A stretch of DNA of 64,000 nucleotides from Plumapathes pennacea (lineage: Eukaryota; Cnidaria; Anthozoa; Antipatharia; Myriopathidae). The notes under the pieces were generated by a model that saw nothing but the letters and a program-made list of their open reading frames with translations, had not been told where the DNA came from and did no database searches. The position numbers and the translations under genes were made by a program. The stretch lies in NCBI GenBank assembly GCA_964036295.1, contig OZ038473.1:2115501-2179500 (forward strand), written 5' to 3'. Below are positions 34,201 through 49,200 of the stretch, one piece after another (position 1 is the stretch's first letter; each line of letters opens with the position of its first letter).

Positions 34201-37200
34201 GTGGCGCTACATAGTAGTGAAAGCGGAGACTTTAACAAACTCTTACGCCTCAGGAACGCATAAAATTGGCTCATTAACGCGCAAAGTCCGTGTTCTTCTT
34301 CTATGCCGAGTCGCCCACAAGTAACCTCAAGAACGCAGACTTTGATGGAAGAATACTACTGATATGCTAAATGAATGACAGAGGTTTTACGTCTGTTGCT
34401 TGCGTACAAGAAGAGCAAAGCGCAAAATTGCTCTAACTACCCAATTGAGAGCGTCCAAAACACTGGAAAATTTTATTGCTCAAACACGAAAATGGCGAAT
34501 AATTCGTTTCTCACTCAATTCTTTGCCGCCAAACTGTTTGTCATTCATTAAGCGTCTTATAAGTGTCCTTTGCTGAAAGTCTGCGTTCTTGTGCTTTCCT
34601 GTGAGTGGCGCTACATAGTAGTGAAAGCGGAGACTTTAACAAACTCTTACGCCTCAGGAACGCATAAAATTGGCTCATTAACGCGCAAAGTCCGTGTTCT
34701 TCTTCTATGCCGAGTCGCCCACAAGTAACCTCAAGAACGCAGACTTTGATGGAAGAATACTACTGATATGCTAAATGAATGACAAAGGTTTTACGTTTGT
34801 TGCTTGCGTGCAAGAAGAGCAAAGCGCAAAATTGCTCTAACTACCCAATTGAGAGCGTCCAAAACACTGGAAAATTTTATTGCTCAAACACGAAAATGGC
34901 GAATAATTCGTTTCTCACTCAATTCTTTGCCGCCAAACTGTTTGTCATTCATTAAGCGTCTTATAAGTGTCCTTTGCTGAAAGTCTGCGTTCTTGTGCTT
35001 TCCTGTGAGTGGCGCTACATAGTAGTGAAAACGGAGACTTTAACAAAGTCTTACGCCTCAGGAACGCATAAAATTGGCTCATTAACGCGCAAAGTCCGTG
35101 TTCTTCTTCTATGCCGAGTCGCCCACAAGTAACCTCAAGAACGCAGACTTTGATGGAAGAATACTACTGATATGCTAAATGAATGACAGAGGTTTTACGT
35201 CTGTTGCTTGCGTGCAAGAAGAGCAAAGCGCAAAATTGCTCTAACTACCCAATTGAGAGCGTCCAAAACACTGGAAAATTTTATTGCTCAAACACGAAAA
35301 TGGCGAATAATTCGTTTCTCACTCAATTCTTTGCCGCCAAACTGTTTGTCATTCATTAAGCGTCTTATAAGTGTCCTTAACTGAAAGTCTGCGTTCTTGT
35401 GCTTTCCTGTGAGTGGCGCTACATAGTAGTGAAAACGGAGACTTTAACAAAGTCTTACGCCTCAGGAACGCATAAAATTGGCTCATTAACGCGCAAAGTC
35501 CGTGTTCTTCTTCTATGCCGAGTCGCCCACAAGTAACCTCAAGAACGCAGACTTTGATGGAAGAATACTACTGATATGCTAAATGAATGACAGAGGTTTT
35601 ACGTCTGTTGCTTGCGTGCAAGAAGAGCAAAGCGCAAAATTGCTCTAACTACCCAATTGAGAGCGTCCAAAACACTGGAAAATTTTATTGCTCAAACACG
35701 AAAATGGCGAATAATTCGTTTCTCACTCAATTCTTTGCCGCCAAACTGTTTGTCATTCATTAAGCGTCTTATAAGTGTCCTTAACTGAAAGTCTGCGTTC
35801 TTGTGCTTTCCTGTGAGTGGCGCTACATAGTAGTGAAAACGGAGACTTTAACAAAGTCTTACGCCTCAGGAACGCATAAAATTGGCTCATTAACGCGCAA
35901 AGTCCGTGTTCTTCTTCTATGCCGAGTCGCCCACAAGTAACCTCAAGAACGCAGACTTTGATGGAAGAATACTACTGATATGCTAAATGAATGACAGAGG
36001 TTTTACGTCTGTTGCTTGCGTGCAAGAAGAGCAAAGCGCAAAATTGCTCTAACTACCCAATTGAGAGCGTCCAAAACACTGGAAAATTTTATTGCTCAAA
36101 CACGAAAATGGCGAATAATTCGTTTCTCACTCAATTCTTTGCCGCCAAACTGTTTGTCATTCATTAAGCGTCTTATAAATGTCCTTTACTGAAAGTCTGC
36201 GTTCTTGTGCTTTCCTGTGAGTGGCGCTACATAGTAGTGAAAACGGAGACTTTAACAAACTCTTACGCCTCAGGAACGCATAAAATTGGCTCATTAACGC
36301 GCAAAGTCCGTGTTCTTCTTCTATGCCGAGTCGCCCACAAGTAACCTCAAGAACGCAGACTTTGATGGAAGAATACTACTTATATGCTAAATGAATGACA
36401 AAGGTTTTACGTTTGTTGCTTGCGTGCAAGAAGAGCAAAGCGCAAAATTGCTCTAACTACCCAATTGAGAGCGTCCAAAACACTGGAAAATTTTATTGCT
36501 CAAACACGAAAATGGCGAATAATTCGTTTCTCACTCAATTCTTTGCCGCCAAACTGTTTGTCATTCATTAAGCGTCTTATAAGTGTCCTTTGCTGAAAGT
36601 CTGCGTTCTTGTGCTTTCCTGTGAGTGGCGCTACATAGTAGTGAAAACGGAGACTTTAACAAACTCTTACGCCTCAGGAACGCATAAAATTGGCTCATTA
36701 ACGCACAAAGTCCGTGTTCTTCTTCTATGCAGAGTCGCGCACAAGTAACCTCAGGAACGGAGACTTTGATGGAAGAATACTACTGATATGCTAAATGAAT
36801 GACAGAGGTTTTACGTCTGTTGCTTGCGTACAAGAAGAGCAAAGCGCAAAATTGCTCTAACTACCCAATTGAGAGCGTCCAAAACACTGGAAAATTTTAT
36901 TGCTCAAACACGAAAATGGCGAATAATTCGTTTCTCACTCAATTCTTTGCCGCCAAACTGTTTGTCATTCATTAAGCGTCTTATAAGTGTCCTTTGCTGA
37001 AAGTCTGCGTTCTTGTGCTTTCCTGTGAGTGGCGCTACATAGTAGTGAAAGCGGAGACTTTAACAAACTCTTACGCCTCAGGAACGCATAAAATTGGCTC
37101 ATTAACGCACAAAGTCCGTGTTCTTCTTCTATGCCGAGTCGCCCACAAGTAACCTCAAGAACGCAGACTTTGATGGAAGAATACTACTGATATGCTAAAT

Positions 37201-40200
37201 GAATGACAGAGGTTTTACGTCTGTTGCTTGCGTACAAGAAGAGCAAAGCGCAAAATTGCTCTAACTACCCAATTGAGAGCGTCCAAAACACTGGAAAATT
37301 TTATTGCTCAAACACGAAAATGGCGAATAATTCGTTTCTCACTCAATTCTTTGCCGCCAAACTGTTTGTCATTCATTAAGCGTCTTATAAGTGTCCTTTG
37401 CTGAAAGTCTGCGTTCTTGTGCTTTCCTGTGAGTGGCGCTACATAGTAGTGAAAACGGAGACTTTAACAAACTCTTACGCCTCCGGAACGCATAAAATTG
37501 GCTCATTAACGCACAAAGTCCGTGTTCTTCTTCTATGCAGAGTCGCGCACAAGTAACCTCAGGAACGGAGACTTTGATGGAAGAATACTACTGATATGCT
37601 AAATGAATGACAAAGGTTTTACGTCTGTTGCTTGCGTACAAGAAGAGCAAAGCGCAAAATTGCTCTAACTACCCAATTGAGAGCGTCCAAAACACTGGAA
37701 AATTTTATTGCTCAAACACGAAAATGGCGAATAATTCGTTTCTCACTCAATTCTTTGCCGCCAAACTGTTTGTCATTCATTAAGCGTCTTATAAGTGTCC
37801 TTTGCTGAAAGTCTGCGTTCTTGTGCTTTCCTGTGAGTGGCGCTACATAGTAGTGAAAGCGGAGACTTTAACAAACTCTTACGCCTCAGGAACGCATAAA
37901 ATTGGCTCATTAACGCGCAAAGTCCGTGTTCTTCTTCTATGCCGAGTCGCCCACAAGTAACCTCAAGAACGCAGACTTTGATGGAAGAATACTACTGATA
38001 TGCTAAATGAATGACAGAGGTTTTACGTCTGTTGCTTGCGTACAAGAAGAGCAAAGCGCAAAATTGCTCTAACTACCCAATTGAGAGCGTCCAAAACACT
38101 GGAAAATTTTATTGCTCAAACACGAAAATGGCGAATAATTCGTTTCTCACTCAATTCTTTGCCGCCAAACTGTTTGTCATTCATTAAGCGTCTTATAAGT
38201 GTCCTTTGCTGAAAGTCTGCGTTCTTGTGCTTTCCTGTGAGTGGCGCTACATAGTAGTGAAAACGGAGACTTTAACAAACTCTTACGCCTCAGGAACGCA
38301 TAAAATTGGCTCATTAACGCACAAAGTCCGTGTTCTTCTTCTATGCAGAGTCGCGCACAAGTAACCTCAGGAACGGAGACTTTGATGGAAGAATACTACT
38401 GATATGCTAAATGAATGACAAAGGTTTTACGTCTGTTGCTTGCGTACAAGAAGAGCAAAGCGCAAAATTGCTCTAACTACCCAATTGAGAGCGTCCAAAA
38501 CACTGGAAAATTTTATTGCTCAAACACGAAAATGGCGAATAATTCGTTTCTCACTCAATTCTTTGCCGCCAAACTGTTAGTCATTCATTAAGCGTCTTAT
38601 AAGTGTCCTTTGCTGAAAGTCTGCGTTCTTGTGCTTTCCTGTGAGTGGCGCTACATAGTAGTGAAAGCGGAGACTTTAACAAACTCTTACGTCTCAGGAA
38701 CGCATAAAATTGGCTCATTAACGCGCAAAGTCCGTGTTCTTCTTCTATGCCGAGTCGCCCACAAGTAACCTCAAGAACGCAGACTTTGATGGAAGAATAC
38801 TACTGATATGCTAAATGAATGACAGAGGTTTTACGTCTGTTGCTTGCGTACAAGAAGAGCAAAGCGCAAAATTGCTCTAACTACCCAATTGAGAGCGTCC
38901 AAAACACTGGAAAATTTTATTGCTCAAACACGAAAATGGCGAATAATTCGTTTCTCACTCAATTCTTTGCCGCCAAACTGTTTGTCATTCATTAAGCGTC
39001 TTATAAGTGTCCTTTGCTGAAAGTCTGCGTTCTTGTGCTTTCCTGTGAGTGGCGCTACATAGTAGTGAAAGCGGAGACTTTAACAAACTCTTACGCCTCA
39101 GGAACGCATAAAATTGGCTCATTAACGCACAAAGTCCGTGTTCTTCTTCTATGCCGAGTCGCCCACAAGTAACCTCAAGAACGCAAACTTTGATGGAATA
39201 ATACTACTGATATGCTAAATGAATGACAGAGGTTTTACGTCTGTTGCTTGCGTGCAAGAAGAGCAAAGCGCAAAATTGCTCTAACTACCCAATTGAGAGC
39301 GTCCAAAACACTGGAAAATTTTATTGCTCAAACACGAAAATGGCGAATAATTCGTTTCTCACTCAATTCTTTGCCGCCAAACTGTTTGTCATTCATTAAG
39401 CGTCTTATAAGTGTCCTTTGCTGAAAGTCTGCGTTCTTGTGCTTTCCTGTGAGTGGCGCTACATAGTAGTGAAAACGGAGACTTTAACAAACTCTTACGC
39501 CTCAGGAACGCATAAAATTGGCTCATTAACGCACAAAGTCCGTGTTCTTCTTCTATGCAGAGTCGCGCAGAAGTAACCTCAGGAACGGAGACTTTGATGG
39601 AAGAATACTACTGATATGCTAAATGAATGACAGAGGTTTTACGTCTGTTGCTTGCGTACAAGAAGAGCAAAGCGCAAAATTGCTCTAACTATCCAATTGA
39701 GAGCGTCCAAAACACTGGAAAATTTTATTGCTCAAACACGAAAATGGTGAATAATTCGTTTCTCACTCAATTCTTTGCCGCCAAACTGTTTGTCATTCAT
39801 TAAGCGTCTTATAAGTGTCCTTTGCTGAAAGTCTGCGTTCTTGTGCTTTCCTGTGAGTGGCGCTACATAGTAGTGAAAGCGGAGACTTTAACAAACTCTT
39901 ACGCCTCAGGAACGCATAAAATTGGCTCATTAACGCACAAAGTCCGTGTTCTTCTTCTATGCCGAGTCGCGCACAAGTAACCTCAAGAACGGACACTTTG
40001 ATGGAAGAATACTACTGATATGCTAAATGAATGACAGAGGTTTTACGTCTGTTGTTGCGTACAAGAAGAGCAAAGCGCAAAATTGCTCTAACTACCCAAT
40101 TGAGAGCGTCCAAAACACTGGAAAATTTTATTGCTCAAACACGAAAATGGCGAATAATTCGTTTCTCACTCAATTCTTTGCCGCCAAACTGTTTGTCATT

Positions 40201-43200
40201 CATTAAGCGTCTTATAAGTGTCCTTTGCTGAAAGTCTGCGTTCTTGTGCTTTCCTGTGAGTGGCGCTACATAGTAGTGAAAACGGAGACTTTAACAAACT
40301 CTTACGCCTCAGGAACGCATAAAATTGGCTCATTAACGCACAAAGTCCGTGTTCTTCTTCTATACAGAGTCGCGCACAAGTAACCTCAGGAACGCAGACT
40401 TTGATGGAAGAATACTACTGATATGCTAAATGAATGACAGAGGTTTTACGTCTGTTGCTTGCGTACAAGAGGAGCAAAGCGCAAAATTGCTCTAACTACC
40501 CAATTGAGAGCGTCCAAAACACTGGAAAATTTTATTGCTCAAACACGAAAATGGCGAATAATTCGTTTCTCACTCAATTCTTTGCCGCCAAACTGTTTGT
40601 CATTCATTAAGCGTCTTATAAGTGTCCTTTGCTGAAAGTCTGCGTTCTTGTGTTTTCCTGTGAGTGGCGCTACATAGTAGTGAAAGCGGAGACTTTAACA
40701 AACTCTTACGCCTCAGGAACGCATAAAATTGGCTCATTAACGCGCAAAGTCCGTGTTCTTCTTCTATGCCGAGTCGCCCACAAGTAACCTCAAGAACGCA
40801 GACTTTGATGGAAGAATACTACTGATATGCTAAATGAATGACAGAGGTTTTACGTCTGTTGCTTGCGTACAAGAAGAGCAAAGCGCAAAATTGCTCTAAC
40901 TACCCAATTGAGAGCGTCCAAAACACTGGAAAATTTTATTGCTCAAACACGAAAATGGCGAATAATTCGTTTCTCACTCAATTCTTTGCCGCCAAACTGT
41001 TTGTCATTCATTAAGCGTCTTATAAGTGTCCTTTGCTGAAAGTCTGCGTTCTTGTGCTTTCCTGTGAGTGGCGCTACATAGTAGTGAAAGCGGAGACTTT
41101 AACAAACTCTTACGCCTCAGGAACGCATAAAATTGGCTCATTAACGCGCAAAGTCCGTGTTCTTCTTCTATGCCGAGTCGCCCACAAGTAACCTCAAGAA
41201 CGCAGACTTTGATGGAAGAATACTACTGATATGCTAAATGAATGACAAAGGTTTTACGTTTGTTGCTTGCGTGCAAGAAGAGCAAAGCGCAAAATTGCTC
41301 TAACTACCCAATTGAGAGCGTCCAAAACACTGGAAAATTTTATTGCTCAAACACGAAAATGGCGAATAATTCGTTTCTCACTCAATTCTTTGCCGCCAAA
41401 CTGTTTGTCATTCATTAAGCGTCTTATAAGTGTCCTTTGCTGAAAGTCTGCGTTCTTGTGCTTTCCTGTGAGTGGCGCTACATAGTAGTGAAAACGGAGA
41501 CTTTAACAAAGTCTTACGCCTCAGGAACGCATAAAATTGGCTCATTAACGCGCAAAGTCCGTGTTCTTCTTCTATGCCGAGTCGCCCACAAGTAACCTCA
41601 AGAACGCAGACTTTGATGGAAGAATACTACTGATATGCTAAATGAATGACAGAGGTTTTACGTCTGTTGCTTGCGTGCAAGAAGAGCAAAGCGCAAAATT
41701 GCTCTAACTACCCAATTGAGAGCGTCCAAAACACTGGAAAATTTTATTGCTCAAACACGAAAATGGCGAATAATTCGTTTCTCACTCAATTCTTTGCCGC
41801 CAAACTGTTTGTCATTCATTAAGCGTCTTATAAGTGTCCTTAACTGAAAGTCTGCGTTCTTGTGCTTTCCTGTGAGTGGCGCTACATAGTAGTGAAAACG
41901 GAGACTTTAACAAAGTCTTACGCCTCAGGAACGCATAAAATTGGCTCATTAACGCGCAAAGTCCGTGTTCTTCTTCTATGCCGAGTCGCCCACAAGTAAC
42001 CTCAAGAACGCAGACTTTGATGGAAGAATACTACTGATATGCTAAATGAATGACAGAGGTTTTACGTCTGTTGCTTGCGTGCAAGAAGAGCAAAGCGCAA
42101 AATTGCTCTAACTACCCAATTGAGAGCGTCCAAAACACTGGAAAATTTTATTGCTCAAACACGAAAATGGCGAATAATTCGTTTCTCACTCAATTCTTTG
42201 CCGCCAAACTGTTTGTCATTCATTAAGCGTCTTATAAGTGTCCTTAACTGAAAGTCTGCGTTCTTGTGCTTTCCTGTGAGTGGCGCTACATAGTAGTGAA
42301 AACGGAGACTTTAACAAAGTCTTACGCCTCAGGAACGCATAAAATTGGCTCATTAACGCGCAAAGTCCGTGTTCTTCTTCTATGCCGAGTCGCCCACAAG
42401 TAACCTCAAGAACGCAGACTTTGATGGAAGAATACTACTGATATGCTAAATGAATGACAGAGGTTTTACGTCTGTTGCTTGCGTGCAAGAAGAGCAAAGC
42501 GCAAAATTGCTCTAACTACCCAATTGAGAGCGTCCAAAACACTGGAAAATTTTATTGCTCAAACACGAAAATGGCGAATAATTCGTTTCTCACTCAATTC
42601 TTTGCCGCCAAACTGTTTGTCATTCATTAAGCGTCTTATAAATGTCCTTTACTGAAAGTCTGCGTTCTTGTGCTTTCCTGTGAGTGGCGCTACATAGTAG
42701 TGAAAACGGAGACTTTAACAAACTCTTACGCCTCAGGAACGCATAAAATTGGCTCATTAACGCGCAAAGTCCGTGTTCTTCTTCTATGCCGAGTCGCCCA
42801 CAAGTAACCTCAAGAACGCAGACTTTGATGGAAGAATACTACTTATATGCTAAATGAATGACAAAGGTTTTACGTTTGTTGCTTGCGTGCAAGAAGAGCA
42901 AAGCGCAAAATTGCTCTAACTACCCAATTGAGAGCGTCCAAAACACTGGAAAATTTTATTGCTCAAACACGAAAATGGCGAATAATTCGTTTCTCACTCA
43001 ATTCTTTGCCGCCAAACTGTTTGTCATTCATTAAGCGTCTTATAAGTGTCCTTTACTGAAAGTCTGCGTTCTTGTGCTTTCCTGTGAGTGGCGCTACATA
43101 GTAGTGAAAGCGGAGACTTTAACAAACTCTTACGCCTCAGGAACGCATAAAATTGGCTCAATAACGCGCAAAGTCCGTGTTCTTTTTCTATGCAGAGTCG

Positions 43201-46200
43201 CCCACAAGTAACCTCAGGAACGGAGACTTTGATGGAAGAATACTACTGATATGCTAAATGAATGACAGAGGTTTTACGTCTGTTGCTTGCGTGCAAGAAG
43301 AGCAGAGAGCAAAATTGCTCTAACTACCCAATTGAGAGCGTCCAAAACACTGGAAAATTTTATTGCTCAAACACGAAAATGGCGAATAATTCGTTTCTCA
43401 CTCAATTCTTTGCCGCCAAACTGTTTGTCATTCATTAAGCGTCTTATAAGTGTCCTTTGCTGAAAGTCTGCGTTCTTGTGCTTTCCTGTGAGTGGCGCTA
43501 CATAGTAGTGAAAACGGAGACTTTAACAAAGTCTTACGCCTCAGGAACGCATAAAATTGGCTCATTAACGCGCAAAGTCCGTGTTCTTCTTCTATGCCGA
43601 GTCGCCCACAAGTAACCTCAAGAACGCAGACTTTGATGGAAGAATACTACTGATATGCTAAATGAATGACAGAGGTTTTACGTCTGTTGCTTGCGTGCAA
43701 GAAGAGCAAAGCGCAAAATTGCTCTAACTACCCAATTGAGAGCGTCCAAAACACTGGAAAATTTTATTGCTCAAACACGAAAATGGCGAATAATTCGTTT
43801 CTCACTCAATTCTTTGCCGCCAAACTGTTTGTCATTCATTAAGCGTCTTATAAGTATCCTTAACTGAAAGTCTGCGTTCTTGTGCTTTCCTGTGAGTGGC
43901 GCTACATAGTAGTGAAAACGGAGACTTTAACAAAGTCTTACGCCTCAGGAACGCATAAAATTGGCTCATTAACGCGCAAAGTCCGTGTTCTTCTTCTATG
44001 CCGAGTCGCCCACAAGTAACCTCAAGAACGCAGACTTTGATGGAAGAATACTACTGATATGCTAAATGAATGACAGAGGTTTTACGTCTGTTGCTTGCGT
44101 GCAAGAAGAGCAAAGCGCAAAATTGCTCTAACTACCCAATTGAGAGCGTCCAAAACACTGGAAAATTTTATTGCTCAAACACGAAAATGGCGAATAATTC
44201 GTTTCTCACTCAATTCGTTGCCGCCAAACTGTTTGCCATTCATTAAGCGTCTTATAAGTGTCCTTTACTGAAAGTCTGCGTTCTTGTGCTTTCCTGTGAG
44301 TGGCACTACATAGTAGTGAAAGCGGAGACTTCAACATACTCTTACGCCTCCGGAACGCAAAGTCCGTGTTCTTCTTCTATGCAGAGTCGCCCACAAGTAA
44401 CCTCAAGAACGGAGACTTTGATGGAAGAATACTACTGATATGCTAAATGAATGACAGAGGTTTTACGTCTGTTGCTTGCGTACAAGAAGAGCAGAGAGCA
44501 AAATTGCTCTAACTACCCAATTGAGAGCGTCCAAAACACTGGAAAATTTTATTGCTCAAACACGAAAATGGCGAATAATTCGTTTCTCACTCAATTCTTT
44601 GCCACCAAATTGTTTATCATTCATTAAGCGTCTTATAAGTGTCCTTTGCTGAAAGTCTGCGTTCTTGTGCTTTCCTGTGAGTGGCGCTACATAGTAGTGA
44701 AAACGGAGACTTTAACAAACTCTTACGCCTCAGGAACGCATAAAATTGGCTCATTAACGCGCAAAGTCCGTGTTCTTCTTCTATGCAGAGTCGCGCACAA
44801 GTAACCTCAAGAACGCAGACTTTGATGGAAGAATACTACTGATATGCTAAATGAATGACAGAGGTTTTACGTCTGTTGCTTGCGTACAAGAAGAGCAAAG
44901 CGCAAAATTGCTCTAACTACCCAATTGAGAGCGTCCAAAACACTGGAAAATTTTATTGCTCAAACACGAAAATGGCGAATAATTCGTTTCTCACTCAATT
45001 CTTTGCCGCCAAACTGTTTGTCATTCATTAAGCGTCTTATAAGTGTCCTTTGCTGAAAGTCTGCGTTCTTGTGCTTTCCTGTGAGTGGCGCTACATAGTA
45101 GTGAAAACGGAGACTTTAACAAACTCTTACGCCTCAGGAACGCATAAAATTGGCTCATTAACGCGCAAAGTCCGTGTTCTTCTTCTATGCAGAGTCGCCC
45201 ACAAGTAACCTCAAGAACGCAGACTTTGATGGAAGAATACTACTGATATGCTAAATGAATGACAGAGGTTTTACGTCTGTTGCTTGCGTGCAAGAAGAGC
45301 AAAGCACAAAATTGCTCTAACTACCCAATTGAGAGCGTCCAAAACACTGGAAAATTTTATTGCTCAAACACGAAAATGGCGAATAATTCGTTTCTCACTC
45401 AATTCTTTGCCGCCAAACTGTTTGTCATTCATTAAGCGTCTTATAAGTGTCCTTTGCTGAAAGTCTGCGTTCTTGTGCTTTCCTGTGAGTGGCGCTATAT
45501 AGTAGTGAAAACGGAGACTTTAACAAACTCTTACGCCTCAGGAACGCATAAAATTGGCTCATTAACGCGCAAAGTCCGTGTTCTTCTTCTATGCAGAGTC
45601 ACGCACAAGTAACCTCAAGAACGGAGACTTTGATGGAAGAATACTACTGATATGCTAAATGAATGACAGAGGTTTTACGTCTTTTGCTTGCGTACAAGAA
45701 GAGCAGAGAGCAAAATTGCTCTAACTACCCAATTGAGAGCGTCCAAAACACTGGAAAATTTTATTGCTCAAACACGAAAATGGCGAATAATTCGTTTCTC
45801 ACTCAATTCTTTGCCGCCAAACTGTTTGTCATTCATTAAGCGTCTTATAAGTGTCCTTTGCGGAAAGTCTGCGTTCTTGTGCTTTCCTGTGAGTGGCGCT
45901 ACATAGTAGTGAAAGCGGAGACTTTAAGAAACTCTTACGCCTCAGGAACGCATAAAATTGGCTCATTAACGCGCAAAGTCCGTGTTCTTCTTCTATGCCG
46001 AGTCGCCCACAAGTAACCTCAAGAACGCAGACTTTGATGGAAGAATACTACTGATATGCTAAATGAATGACAGAGGTTTTACGTCTGTTGCTTGCGTGCA
46101 AGAAGAGCAAAGCACAAAATTGCTCTAACTACCCAATTGAGAGCGTCCAAAACACTGGAAAATTTTATTGCTCAAACACGAAAATGGCGAATAATTCGTT

Positions 46201-49200
46201 TCTCACTCAATTCTTTGCCGCCAAACTGTTTGTCATTCATTAAGCGTCTTATAAGTGTCCTTTGCTGAAAGTCTGCGTTCTTGTGCTTTCCTGTGAGTGG
46301 CGCTATATAGTAGTGAAAACGGAGACTTTAACAAACTCTTACGCCTCAGGAACGCATAAAATTGGCTCATTAACGCGCAAAGTCCGTGTTCTTCTTCTAT
46401 GCAGAGTCACGCACAAGTAACCTCAAGAACGGAGACTTTGATGGAAGAATACTACTGATATGCTAAATGAATGACAGAGGTTTTACGTCTTTTGCTTGCG
46501 TACAAGAAGAGCAGAGAGCAAAATTGCTCTAACTACCCAATTGAGAGCGTCCAAAACACTGGAAAATTTTATTGCTCAAACACGAAAATGGCGAATAATT
46601 CGTTTCTCACTCAATTCTTTGCCGCCAAACTGTTTGTCATTCATTAAGCGTCTTATAAGTGTCCTTTGCGGAAAGTCTGCGTTCTTGTGCTTTCCTGTGA
46701 GTGGCGCTACATAGTAGTGAAAACGGAGACTTTAACAAACTCTTACGCCTCAGGAACGCATAAAATTGGCTCATTAACGCGCAAAGTCCGTGTTCTTCTT
46801 CTATGCCGAGTCGCCCACAAGTAACCTCAAGAACGCAGACTTTGATGGAAGAATACTACTGATATGCTAAATGAATGACAGAGGTTTTACGTCTGTTGCT
46901 TGCGTGCAAGAAGAGCAAAGCGCAAAATTGCTCTAACTACCCAATTGAGAGCGTCCAAAACACTGGAAAATTTTATTGCTCAAACACGAAAATGGCGAAT
47001 AATTCGTTTCTCACTCAATTCTTTGCCGCCAAACTGTTTGTCATTCATTAAGCGTCTTATAAGTGTCCTTTACTGAAAGTCTGCGTTCTTGTGCTTTCCT
47101 GTGAGTGGCGCTACATAGTAGTGAAAACGGAGACTTTAACAAACTCTTACGCCTCAGGAACGCATAAAATTGGCTCATTAACGCGCAAAGTCCGTGTTCT
47201 TCTTCTATGCCGAGTCGCCCACAAGTAACCTCAAGAACGCAGACTTTGATGGAAGAATACTACTGATATGCTAAATGAATGACAGAGGTTTTACGTCTGT
47301 TGCTTGCGTGCAAGAAGAGCAAAGCGCAAAATTGCTCTAACTACCCAATTGAGAGCGTCCAAAACACTGGAAAATTTTATTGCTCAAACACGAAAATGGC
47401 GAATAATTCGTTTCTCACTCAATTCTTTGCCGCCAAACTGTTAGTCATTCATTAAGCGTCTTATAAGTGTCCTTTACTGAAAGTCTGCGTTCTTGTGCTT
47501 TCCTGTGAGTGGCGCTACATAGTAGTGAAAACGGAGACTTTAACAAACTCTTACGCCTCAGGAACGCATAAAATTGGCTCATTAACGCGCAAAGTCCGTG
47601 TTCTTCTTCTATGCCGAGTCGCCCACAAGTAACCTCAAGAACGGAGACTTTGATGGAAGAATACTACTGATATGCTAAATGAATGACAGAGGTTTTACGT
47701 CTGTTGCTTGCGTACAAGAAGAGCAAAGCGCAAAATTGCTCTAACTACCCAATTGAGAGCGTCCAAAACACTGGAAAATTTTATTGCTCAAACACGAAAA
47801 TGGCGAATAATTCGTTTCTCACTCAATTCTTTGCCGCCAAACTGTTTGCCATTCATTAAGCGTCTTATAAGTGTCCTTTACTGAAAGTCTGCGTTCTTGT
47901 GCTTTCCTGTGAGTGGCGCTACATAGTAGTGAAAGCGGAGACTTCAACATACTCTTACGCCTCAGGAACGCAAAGTCCGTGTTCTTCTTCTATGCAGAGT
48001 CGCCCACAAGTAACCTCAAGAACGGAGACTTTGATGGAAGAATACTACTGATATGCTAAATGAATGACAGAGGTTTTACGTCTGTTGCTTGCGTACAAGA
48101 AGAGCAGAGAGCAAAATTGCTCTAACTACCCAATTGAGAGCGTCCAAAACACTGGAAAATTTTATTGCTCAAACACGAAAATGGCGAATAATTCGTTTCT
48201 CACTCAATTCTTTGCAACCAAACTGTTTGTCATTCATTAAGCGTCTTATAAGTGTCCTTTGCTGAAAGTCTGCGTTCTTGTGCTTTCCTGTGAGTGGCGC
48301 TACATAGTAGTGAAAGCGGAGACTTTAACAAACTCTTACGCCTCAGGAACGCATAAAATTGGCTCATTAACGCGCAAAGTCCGTGTTTTTCTTCTATGCA
48401 GAGTCGCGCACAAGTAACCTCAAGAACGCAGACTTCGATGGAAGAATACTACTGATATGCTAAATGAATGACAGAGGTTTTACGTCTGTTGCTTGCGTAC
48501 AAGAAGAGCAAAGCGCAAAATTGCTCTAATTACCCAATTGAGAGCGTCCAAAACACTGGAAAATTTTATTGCTCAAACACGAAAATGGCGAATAATTCGT
48601 TTCTCACTCAATTCTTTGCCGCCAAACTGTTTGTCATTCATTAAGCGTCTTATAAGTGTCCTTTGCTGAAAGTCTGCGTTCTTGTTCTTTCCTGTGAATT
48701 GCGCTACATAGTAGTGAAAACGGAGACTTTAACAAACTCTTACGCCTCAGGAACGCATAAAATTGGCTCATTAACGCGCAAAGTCCGTGTTCTTCTTCTA
48801 TGCAGAGTCGCCCACAAGTAACCTCAAGAACGGAGACTTTGATGGAAGAATACTACTGATATGCTAAATGAATGACAGAGGTTTTACGTCTTTTGCTTGC
48901 GTACAAGAAGAGCAGAGAGCAAAATTGCTCTAACTACCCAATTGAGAGCGTCCAAAACACTGGAAAATTTTATTGCTCAAACACGAAAATGGCGAATAAT
49001 TCGTTTCTCACTCAATTCTTTGCCGCCAAACTGTTTGTCATTCATTAATCGTCTTATAAGTGTCCTTTGCTGAATGTCTGCGTTCTTGTGCTTTCCTGTG
49101 AGTGGCGCTACATAGTAGTGAAAACGGAGACTTTAACAAACTCTTACGTCTCAGGAACGCATACAATTGGCTCATTAACGCGCAAAGTCCGTGTTCTTCT

